NCBI GenBank assembly: GCA_028583605.1
Contig: CM053330.1
Span: forward strand, 33,753,597 to 33,817,596
From: Dastarcus helophoroides
Taxonomy: Eukaryota; Arthropoda; Insecta; Coleoptera; Bothrideridae
Length of the DNA: 64,000 bases
Direction of reading: 5' to 3'
The translations under genes were made by a program, and so were the position numbers. Below are positions 21,683-28,959 of this stretch, in pieces. The first letter of the stretch is position 1. Every line of letters begins with the position of its first letter. The notes beneath the pieces are model-generated. The model searched no databases, was not told where the DNA came from, and saw nothing but the letters and a program-made list of their open reading frames with translations.

Positions 21683-22097
21683 TCCAGGATGGCAATTACT
21701 GTATAAGCAAAACCTTTATTCACTTTTAAATGCAAATAATAAAATACATGCTGTTCTGAAAACATATTCGGGAAAAAGTTATATTTTATATGATGATTAT
21801 CTCGTAAATGAAATAAAATTAAATGGTCATTATCTAACAAATGTATTACGAGGATTACGAATAGGGGATGTATTCCCCGGCATACCAATAGCAAGTGAAT
21901 TTGCATTCAGATATATCGATGGAAATATATATTTTTTTAAACATAATACTGTATACCAATTTAACGAATTTGTGGGTACTGTAAATAAACCTGAGAAAAA
22001 TAACTTGAAAATATTTGGTATTAATTGCCCTGACCAAGGATTACTAGAGCAGTTAAAAGCTGTTTTGCTAAAATTACAAAAAGCATTATCAAATTAA
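21627..22097 (+). CDS. Hemopexin-like repeat protein of the Polinton
   Basis: 156 residues from the first ATG, which lies within the end of the ATPase gene; a second methionine follows three codons later. The sequence contains two hemopexin-like strands: KSYILYDDYLV (about 51-61) and, more clearly, FRYIDGNIYFFKHNTVYQFNEF (about 93-114). The latter has the aromatic-rich pattern of hemopexin blades (FRY.DG..YFF....YY.F). Hemopexin domains bind proteins or glycans in matrix metalloproteases and other insect-virus proteins. A role in attachment or host-factor binding is possible but unproven. A short C-terminal helix (LLEQLKAVLLKLQKAL) could oligomerise. No signal peptide seen. Confidence 0.6.
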   Translation: MIVMRGDIEKGLTATYIFSPGWQLLYKQNLYSLLNANNKIHAVLKTYSGKSYILYDDYLVNEIKLNGHYLTNVLRGLRIGDVFPGIPIASEFAFRYIDGNIYFFKHNTVYQFNEFVGTVNKPEKNNLKIFGINCPDQGLLEQLKAVLLKLQKALSN

Positions 22098-22121
22098 ATG
22101 GTATAAATAAAACACAAACAA

Positions 22122-22337
22122 GACCAAACAGGAAAAATCTAAACAATAAATAACCACAAATAGATAACAAACATCAAGACCAAACAGGAAAAATCTAAAC
22201 AATAAACAACCGCAAACACAAACAAGACCAAACAGGAAAAATCTTAACAATAAATAACCACAAATAGATAACAAACATCAAGACCAAACAGGAAAAATCT
22301 AAACAATAAATAACCACAAATAGATAACAAACATCAA
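22122..22337. repeat. Tandem array upstream of a Polinton promoter
   Basis: Four units beginning AGACCAAACAGGAAAAATCT at 22122, 22178, 22225 and 22281, with lengths of 56, 47, 56 and about 56 bp. The shorter second unit lacks a TAGATAACAAACAT-type segment. The units are nearly identical. The array lies between the hemopexin-like gene and the TATA box at 22360, so it may act as an enhancer or be a neutral expansion. Confidence 0.85.
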
Positions 22338-22359
22338 ATAGTGGGGAAAAATGGACTAA

Positions 22360-22394
22360 TATAAAAGCGTTTATTGTGGGGATAAAATTCAGTT
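22360..22394 (+). promoter_or_regulatory. TATA plus initiator core promoter
   Basis: TATAAAAG at 22360-22367 and TTCAGTT around 22389-22394 place the initiator A about 31 bp after the first T of the TATA box, the standard arthropod geometry. The first downstream ATG (22420) opens the next gene 29 bp later. Confidence 0.72.
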
Positions 22395-22419
22395 AGTTAT
22401 AAAACAACGAAGATATAAA

Positions 22420-22725
22420 ATGGATTTAAAAAAAATTAATTCACTATCGTACGTCAAAGATATCAAAAAACTGATTGAGTTAGATATCGGTAGAAAATAT
22501 GTTATATTTGATATAACTATATTACCTACAAGTGTGGGTGACTCCATATTGGCGGACCTAGGCGACTTCGGAGTTTGGCTTCCACAAAAATATATCAAAG
22601 TGTTCGATGAAAAGGTCATGGAAGACTTCAAGGTAAATTTTAAGGGAAGAATTTATTTGCAAGTACAACAACACAGAATTATACAAGGAAAGGAATGTGA
22701 TTTCATTCAAATTGACAAATTATAG
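22420..22725 (+). CDS. Polinton hypothetical protein, 101 aa
   Basis: Starts MDLKKINSLSYVKDIKKL directly downstream of a good TATA/initiator pair. The alternating hydrophobic pattern and the FGVWLPQKYIKVF segment suggest a small beta-rich fold, loosely like single-stranded-DNA-binding or OB-type proteins, but no family is recognised. It is followed after 2 nt by another small gene, so the two are probably on one transcript. Confidence 0.6.
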   Translation: MDLKKINSLSYVKDIKKLIELDIGRKYVIFDITILPTSVGDSILADLGDFGVWLPQKYIKVFDEKVMEDFKVNFKGRIYLQVQQHRIIQGKECDFIQIDKL

Positions 22726-22727
22726 TC

Positions 22728-23078
22728 ATGGACGTGGAGGACCTAAACTGTTATGAAAATATAGACGATTTATCATCCTCATCAAATGATTGTGAATTTG
22801 TGCGTGTGTATAATCCAAGGTCGCTTTTAGAATTTTCTATTTATAAATGTTTGGAAAATTATATGTCATTTTTTATAAAAGATTTGGAAATTATTAGTGA
22901 TTTAAGTCAAAGCATAAAAAACGTAAAAATAAATGGTAAATTTATGTACCACAATGATATTTCTCTCTGGTATGTTAAACAAAACATGCATAAATGGATA
23001 CAAACTATTAAATATTGTAAGGCTATTTGTGTTAAACTGGAATTTCCATACACTTGCAAAATAAAAGAGCAATTTTAG
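22728..23078 (+). CDS. Polinton hypothetical protein, 116 aa
   Basis: Starts MDVEDLNCYENIDDLSSSSND, an acidic, serine-rich N-terminus. The rest is helical-looking with several Lys/Ile/Tyr residues (LLEFSIYKCLENYM, WIQTIKYCKAICVKLEF). It begins 2 nt after the preceding stop, which suggests a bicistronic message. No domain recognised. The rightward block ends here and converges on the integrase. Confidence 0.55.
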   Translation: MDVEDLNCYENIDDLSSSSNDCEFVRVYNPRSLLEFSIYKCLENYMSFFIKDLEIISDLSQSIKNVKINGKFMYHNDISLWYVKQNMHKWIQTIKYCKAICVKLEFPYTCKIKEQF

Positions 23079-23143
23079 AATTTGTGTTTTTCTTTAAATC
23101 TAACCCCAATCAAATAAAACGAAATAAATTTTTCTTTATTTAT

Positions 23144-24079
23144 TTATTTATATGTATAACAAAATAACACGATCTTTTCAATCCAACTGTTATGGGATTT
23201 ATCCAAACCTAACCATTTAATATACAATTTTTTTCCTTTCCTACGTAAAATTTTTTCCACCAAGTAAACGTCTGGTTGGTGAGTTTTTTGTAATTCTTCA
23301 GCATAAAAGCCACCAATGATCGGATGTCCTCGCATATCTTCAAGTAAATAAGTTGTGGGGTTTGTGATCCGAACTTGTCTGATTTTAAATAATTCTGTGG
23401 TCCAATTAGGTGTGTATCCCTTAGCAAATAAATGTTTAGCTTTACTGATGCGTACAATATCTCCAATTTTGAATTTTCTCAAGCCGGCTACTTTTATGGA
23501 GCTGTAAACCCTGTTGAAAAGACTTTTTTCGTTTTGTTTATTTACTTCAGATGGCTTCATTCCAATGGTTCGATGTTTCGAATTGTTATATTCTTCGACA
23601 TCATTTAGATAATCGATCCATTTATGTTTTCCATGCAAACTAAACAGCTTGTATAGCTTTTCCTTTAATGTTCTAATAACTCGTTCAACTATTGCAGCTT
23701 TTTTTACACTTAAGGTACTATAATGATTGATGGTGAACTTTTTCATCAATTTATTAAAATGATTATTATAAAATTCTTTGCCTTGATCGCTTTGTAAATT
23801 CTTGGGAGTACGATCGTTATTTTGTTTAATTATTTGACTTATTGCCTTAGTCACATCATCGCCTGATTTACTTTTGATTGGTTGAGCCCAAACGAATTTG
23901 GAAAAACAATCGATTGCAACAAGAATATACTTGTATCCTCTATTTTGCTTCGCATAATCAACAAATTCGGCTAAATCGATTTGCCAAAGGTCTCCCAAAC
24001 TTTTAACAATTGTTCTTCTTCGAGAAAAATTTTTTCTTATAGGTTTATGGAGTTCCTTTACAACTTGTTGCTTACTCAT
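23144..24079 (-). CDS. Retrovirus-type integrase with chromodomain
   Basis: 311 residues, uninterrupted. This enzyme inserts the element into host DNA, making the 6-bp duplication. The RNase H-fold core carries D35 (WQIDLAEF), D98 (QSDQGKEF) and E132 (AIVERVIRTLKEKL), the D,D,E triad. Around residues 272-300 a chromodomain-like segment (YLVEKILRRKGKKLYIKWLG) is followed by W and a short tail. No N-terminal HHCC zinc motif is seen in this frame. It opens just left of the fibre gene, which is transcribed in the same direction. The open frame shows that the integration gene remains intact while the polymerase is broken. Confidence 0.93.
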   Translation of the reverse strand: MSKQQVVKELHKPIRKNFSRRRTIVKSLGDLWQIDLAEFVDYAKQNRGYKYILVAIDCFSKFVWAQPIKSKSGDDVTKAISQIIKQNNDRTPKNLQSDQGKEFYNNHFNKLMKKFTINHYSTLSVKKAAIVERVIRTLKEKLYKLFSLHGKHKWIDYLNDVEEYNNSKHRTIGMKPSEVNKQNEKSLFNRVYSSIKVAGLRKFKIGDIVRISKAKHLFAKGYTPNWTTELFKIRQVRITNPTTYLLEDMRGHPIIGGFYAEELQKTHQPDVYLVEKILRRKGKKLYIKWLGLDKSHNSWIEKIVLFCYTYK

Positions 24080-24099
24080 AACTAACTAACTGACTAATT

Positions 24100-24870
24100 T
24101 TAATTAAAACTAGGAATATGTAGCATTTTCATAACCTCTTTAACTAATGTATCTTTATGTTGATCTAATCTATGATCAATCATTTTATTTATGGATTGTG
24201 TGTTTGTATCCTGCATGATTTGATTATAGTTTTTTTCTAACGTTTTCATATGTTCATGTACTACATTATAATTGGTGCTCATTTGATTGAGAATGTCACC
24301 AACATTGTTTAGGGAAGTTTGTACATTTTTAACCAAATTCGAATGACTAAATAACGACTCTTGAAGATCCTTAATATTGCTTTGGTCTTGTCTTAATTCC
24401 TTGATTGTTTTTTGTGAAATTTGATCATAAAAGGTGGATTGTGCCTTTAATTGTACCAATAAATGTGCACCAAGGTCTTCGAATTTTTTCGCCCACTTTT
24501 CATGTTGCTTTTGCAATATTTTATCAATTAAATTTATCTCCTTTTTAACATCATCGAATGTTGTGGTAATTTTATTATTCAGCTGACCGAAAGCTTCTTT
24601 CATATTTCCCTTTACCATTGATATGTCAGAATTTCTAATTTCTCTTTCAGCAATTACTTGTCCTTTAACATCTTGAGATAAATGGTTAATTTCTTTCAAT
24701 ATGTAACCTAATGTTGCAGCATCTTCGGGATCTTTAGGATCACCCACATTGCACAGACGATGATTTTTTAAATCGTAGTGTCCATCAGAGGTGTAGGCCA
24801 GCTGTTGCTTCACTAATACATCGCTTTTCTTCGATGATGAGGAGAAGTGACCGAACTTGTCGATTACCAT
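24100..24870 (-). CDS. Fibre-like coiled-coil protein
   Basis: 256 residues. Residues about 30-55 (DGHYDLKNHRLCNVGDP and the following DPEDAATLGYI) match the repeat motif of phage tail fibres and virus spikes, in which NLKNHRI.NV.DP..D.DA precedes a trimeric stalk. The remainder is a long helical, Gln/Lys/Asp-rich region with heptads, consistent with a coiled coil. I infer a trimeric fibre or spike that could be the receptor-binding protein. No obvious globular knob is present: the C-terminus ends in a short helix (VKEVMKMLHIPSFN). Confidence 0.68.
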   Translation of the reverse strand: MVIDKFGHFSSSSKKSDVLVKQQLAYTSDGHYDLKNHRLCNVGDPKDPEDAATLGYILKEINHLSQDVKGQVIAEREIRNSDISMVKGNMKEAFGQLNNKITTTFDDVKKEINLIDKILQKQHEKWAKKFEDLGAHLLVQLKAQSTFYDQISQKTIKELRQDQSNIKDLQESLFSHSNLVKNVQTSLNNVGDILNQMSTNYNVVHEHMKTLEKNYNQIMQDTNTQSINKMIDHRLDQHKDTLVKEVMKMLHIPSFN

Positions 24871-24887
24871 TTTAATACTAAAGAAAT

Positions 24888-25571
24888 CTAAGCAATTATA
24901 CCTTTTTCTAAGAGTTCTTCTTTTATTGAATTGATTTCATTGACATGGTTGTTATTGCCAGCCAAAGATGATGCGTGAAGTAAACGCCATCGATCGATAA
25001 GTTCATTAACATCATCCCAATATACATATTCAATAGGATTATTATTGTATTTTTGTATTAATCCATAACCACTTTGTGGTGAATATGGATGTGTGCGACT
25101 TTGTTGGGTTCTTCGAGTATAAGGCCGTTTTGTTGTTTCAAATAGAGGTTTAATAACAGAATTATACTTAAAGTATCTATTTCCACGCTGCCTTTTATTT
25201 GGATCAAAATTCAATTTGTGAGAACTCGTTATTTCCAAAATATCCTTATATTGTCGAAGATCATCATTATTATAGCCGTGTGGATGTTTCATAAAAAGTA
25301 GATCATATAAACCTTTAGTGCCCTCATAAGTTCTATTACCAACAATAATTTCATCATTAGGACCATAATTTATCTCCTTAGAACCCATTATCCACTTATC
25401 ACGTTCAGCATCATAATTTGGACCATATTTCGTATCGTATTGTTTAGCTAAAGTTGTCATATAAGTTTGCACATAATATCGAGCTCTCGAAGGATATTGT
25501 TCCAAATATTCGTTAAAAGCTGTTGTGGGTATAGAAGATATGTCTAGTTGACTATCATTCCCACCATCATT

Positions 25572-25616
<45 letters not shown>

Positions 25617-25946
25617 TGAGTTATGTGTAGTAACTTCTTGTAAGGGTAAAAATTTTACTTTCTTTTCGGGTTTAGTGGGAGGTAGTGGTGGTGGTGTTGG
25701 TGGTGTTATTTCTTGTTCTTGTTTTTTAATATTCTGCTGTTGTTGTTGTTGTGGTGTTGGTGATTTTTTTTCTGATTTTTTCATTATCTTAACTTCATCT
25801 GTCAATGGTTTAAATAATCTGTTGAGAGTCTCATCTTCGTTATTTTTTTCCAGTTTTAAAGCTAGTGATTTTTTTCGTATATCATTAGCTAGATTTTTAA
25901 TCCTTTTTACAACTTCTTTTGTCCTCTTATTTTTTATGTGATACAT
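24888..25946 (-). CDS. Conserved Polinton protein with acidic run (DUF8207-like)
   Basis: 352 residues. The N-terminal third is low-complexity: basic helix, polyglutamine (about residues 66-71), proline-rich and a run of about 15 aspartates (encoded by ATC repeats, 25574-25614). The C-terminal part has KYGPNYDAERDKWIMGSKEINYG, RTYEGTKGLYDLLFMKHP and NPIEYVYWDDVNELIDRWRLLHAS, which I recognise as a domain conserved in insect Polinton-encoded proteins of unknown function. It shares the block with fibre and integrase. Possible roles as a DNA-packaging or tegument-like protein are guesses. Confidence 0.7.
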
Positions 25947-26076
25947 GTTGTACTTCTTACACTCTAATTACAACTATCATATATCAACGTTTTGTTGGGG
26001 TATAAAACTATTCTTAGTTGAAGTCCGGCTTTTATATGGAATAAAATTTAAGATTGAAAGGTCACACCTATGCAAT
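25947..26076 (-). promoter_or_regulatory. Promoter region of the leftward integrase/fibre block
   Basis: On the minus strand TATAAAAG (26036-26029) lies about 90 bp before the ATG at 25946. I do not see a clear TCAGT initiator 30 bp downstream, so the transcription start is uncertain. Confidence 0.35.
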
Positions 26077-26751
26077 GTTGATAAGTAATTTTATAAAAAC
26101 CGCAAAGATAAGCTTATCAGCAGACTTACAACTACTGTATTCGTATAAAATAAATACAAACACGTAGTGCCTTTTTAACACATGCGCAAATCGACCAAAA
26201 CACATATTTTAGCTATTACCATTAGAGAAAAACATGCGCACATAGCGCCAAAAGTGGCTACGCCACCCCAGCTGATAGTGATCTTTTACATAAATGTCAT
26301 TTTTACTAGATACATTAAATGAAAAGCATATGTTGTGTTTTTCATAAAGAAAAAAATTAACTCAAGGGGTAAATCACCCCTTTCAAGGATTTTTTAGTGC
26401 ACACACACACACACATATATACGGGGATCTGTATTTTGCGCGACATCTATCAGCAGGATACCTGTCCCCACCCCACATTATTACAGTTTCCTACATTCCC
26501 ATAGTTGTAAATTTATCCGCTGGCCGCCAGATGGTGCGCACACACACACACACATATATACAGGGATCTGTATTTTGCGCGACATCTATCGGTTGAAGAC
26601 CTCTCCCCACCCCACATTATTACAGTTTCCTACATTCCCATAGTTGTAAATTTGTCCGCTGTCCACCAGATGGCGCACGCATACACAAATAACTATATTT
26701 CTAAGTTTGTGACGTCATTTCCGTCCGTAGAACCGGCCTCCTCCTACTACT
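26077..26751. repeat. Polinton right terminal inverted repeat
   Basis: About 675 bp, inverted copy of 10987-11666, including both approximately 141-bp internal units and (CA)n runs. Small differences from the left copy include repeat number in the microsatellites and a few substitutions. It ends CTCCTACTACT, then the CTCAAA duplication. Confidence 0.93.
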
Positions 26752-26757
26752 CTCAAA
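26752..26757. repeat. Polinton target-site duplication (right)
   Basis: CTCAAA, identical to 10981-10986. Confidence 0.93.
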
Positions 26758-28720
26758 TGATTCAGGAAGGGTGTTGTGATTGGAAACCCTTGAGTAATCA
26801 TTACTCAAGTGTTTCCAATTCAATCATGCCTGTGTAAAATAACACTCAGTAATATTTTACACAGGCATGAGAATACTAAAGAACATATGGCCTATATGTT
26901 CCAATGGATAACATTAGAGAAGGGAATAAAGCACAGAAAAACATTAGACCAAGAAAACGAAAGGTGAATTCTTGAATCTCAAAAACATTGGTACAATTTG
27001 TTTGAGAGATTAATTGATATTATAAATTTCTTAGCCTCTCATAATCTGGCCTTCAGAGGTCACAGAGAATCTTTCAAAATAAACGAAAACCCTAAGAATT
27101 CTTGTAACTTCATAGACTTATTTAAATTGATATCTAAATATGATACTACATTACAGGAAAACATAAATCGCATTAATAATAAACAGCTTGCACACCATTA
27201 TCTAAGCCACCATATTCAAAATGAATTGATCAACATTAATTAATGTCAAACACAGTTCCAAGTGAAGTGATTGGTAGGATAAAAGAGGCAAAATATTATT
27301 CTTTTTTACTCGACTGCTCCAGAGACTCTAGTAGAGTTGAACAAATGTCGGTTATCTTAAGATATTGTAATACATCAACTGGAACTATAGAAGAAAACTT
27401 TATCGGATTTCTTACTGTCACTGAAACGACTGGAGAATATTTGACTAATGCAATACTGGGAGAACTAGAAAAAAATGACTTAGATATTCAGAACTGTCGC
27501 GGCCAAGAATACGACAATGGTGCAAATATGGTAGGTATAAATAGCGGAGTTAAAACTCGAATATTAAGTATAAATCGCAAGGCATTTTTACAGCTTGCGG
27601 TTGTCATAGCTGGAATCTGTTGTTAGTAGATGCAGCTAATTCCTCAGTGGCAGCAAAAACCTTTTCTTGATTTCAATCAGAAGATTTTTGTGCTATTTTC
27701 AAGTTCCAGCAAACGCTGGAAAATAATCAAAGATAAATAAAATCTTACTATGAAGCCTTTATCACACACAAGGTGGGAAAGCAGAATACAGGCAGTGAAG
27801 GCCGTATTATTGCAATTTGATAATGTTGTTGAAAGTATAGAAAACTTAAAACGCCAAACGGAACAATCGGACACACTAAGTGACTGCGATTTTGTTTTTA
27901 ACGAAATGTTCACTTTGGAATTTATCATATTACATATATGGTATGAGTTATTAACGCGTGTCAATACCTTAAGCAAATTATGGCTATCTCTACAAGTCCA
28001 TTTAAGCATTACTCTTGAACATTTGCGTACATTTTGTGACTGGAGTTTATTGAGAAAAGAAGTTATGCTTTTCCAAAAGATTTTAAAAATAAAAGGGTAG
28101 CCAAAAAGAAAAGTATGTTTGATTATGAAGGCAGCGATCAACCTATAAAGTCTATTAAAAGCCGTTATGAAACAGATTTTTTTAATACCATGATTGATTC
28201 TGTGATAAGTAACATGGAATCGAGATTTATGTCTTTAAATCAACATTTTGAAAATTTTGGTTTTCTCTATGACCTAAACAAGTTAAAAAAAATCCAAAAG
28301 AGCAAATACTGAAAAACTGTCAGGATTTACACACAGTCCTGCAAGTAGGTGAGAGCAGTGACTTCCAACCTTAGAAGTTGTAGGAGGAGTTACAAAATAT
28401 GATCCCAATTACCCAGCTCTATTAAAGACGTAAAACATCTGCTCCAATATATCACAGAGAACGATTTGAAAGAAATTTACCCAAATGTCTACATTGTCAT
28501 TAGAATTTTGTTAACAATACCTGTAAGTACTGCTTCCGCTAAAACGAGCTTTTCAAAATTAAAACTAATTAAAAATTATTTAAGAAATACTATGGATCAA
28601 GAAAGACTTTCAGCTTTGGCAGTTTTATCTATTGAAGCAGATATAGCATCTAAGATAAATTACGAACCAATCATTAAAGTGTTCAGTAAAGCCAAAAGTA
28701 GAAAATTTCTGTTTCTTTAA
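26758..28720 (+). pseudogene. hAT1 transposase, remainder (decayed)
   Basis: Continuation of the transposase interrupted at 10986. Recognisable blocks in shifting frames: CCDWKPLSNH (end of TTF finger), RLIDIINFLASHNLAFRGHRE (27005-27066), YYSFLLDCSRDSSRVEQMSVILRY (27290 onward, transposase core), a CGCHSWNLLLVDA stretch (27600-27635), LSHTRWESRIQAVKAV (27757 onward), and a C-terminal hAT dimerisation region (PVSTASAKTSFSKLKLIKNYLRNTM, about 28520-28590). Several stops and frameshifts separate them. The family is the ZMYM1-like hAT group. Not functional. Confidence 0.8.
26779..26869. repeat. Two adjacent palindromes next to the Polinton insertion
   Basis: 26779-26819 is a 41-bp palindrome (20-bp arms around one base, one mismatch). 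26825-26840 and 26854-26869 are perfect 16-bp inverted arms with a 13-bp loop. They lie within the decayed hAT1 coding sequence, 22 bp from the right Polinton duplication, and break its frame. They look like products of replication template switching. Confidence 0.85.
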
Positions 28721-28915
28721 TTTTTTCTTTATTTTTTTATCTTTGTTTAATGTTCGAAAGAAGTATAAGTAAAAGTTTACGTTTGTTTCTTAATGAATAA
28801 AAAACTGTTTAATTTCAGGTGATTTTTTATTTTATATTCCCTTCTTCTTGCACCATCAGAGGGCCTCGCGAAATATACCTTGCCCACATTAAGTTTATGC
28901 CTTGCGCCGCCACTG

Positions 28916-28923
28916 TGCGTCGC
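28916..28923. repeat. hAT1 target-site duplication (right)
   Basis: TGCGTCGC, identical to 9432-9439. Confidence 0.88.
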
Positions 28924-28959
28924 GGACATGGGCGATTCTCAAACGCAACGTACTACGTC
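28924..28959 (+). pseudogene. Helitron gene fragment between hAT1 and hAT2
   Basis: 36 bp that read DMGDSQTQRTT in the frame shared with 9439 and 32147. It is the small piece of Helitron coding sequence left between two independent hAT insertions. Its last eight bases are the left hAT2 duplication. Confidence 0.7.

Larger units (their letters stand above)
10987..26751. mobile_element. Polinton/Maverick (adintovirus-like) endogenous element, 15.8 kb
   Basis: Bounded by long terminal inverted repeats starting AGTAGTAGGAGGAGGCCGG and a 6-bp CTCAAA duplication. It encodes DNA polymerase B, retroviral-type integrase, packaging ATPase, adenoviral-type protease, capsid candidates, a phospholipase A2 protein, a fibre-like protein and several orphans. 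This gene set is that of Polintons, and the PLA2 and fibre genes resemble the animal-virus group proposed as adintoviruses. Gene blocks: polymerase and small genes rightward (11.8-17.1 kb), structural genes leftward (20.9-17.1 kb), ATPase and small genes rightward (21.0-23.1 kb), integrase/fibre block leftward (25.9-23.1 kb). It landed inside the hAT1 transposase gene. Confidence 0.96.
9440..28915 (+). mobile_element. hAT transposon hAT1 (ZMYM/TTF-type), interrupted by the Polinton
   Basis: Termini are imperfect inverted repeats: left CAAAGGCGGCGTAAGGC, right (reversed) CAGTGGCGGCGCAAGGC. Both are flanked by TGCGTCGC. The element inserted into the Helitron gene. Its own 3.7 kb of sequence is split at 10986/26758 by the Polinton. 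The left part holds a non-coding leader with a likely intron (9978-10286, AAG/GTAAG to TTACAG) and the transposase N-terminus; the right part holds the decayed remainder of the transposase. It has been inactive for a long time. Confidence 0.88.

Noticed and set aside
22122..22337. Regularly spaced repeats resembling a CRISPR array
   Set aside because: Whole units are conserved with no unique spacers, and the setting is an insect Polinton; it is an ordinary tandem repeat.
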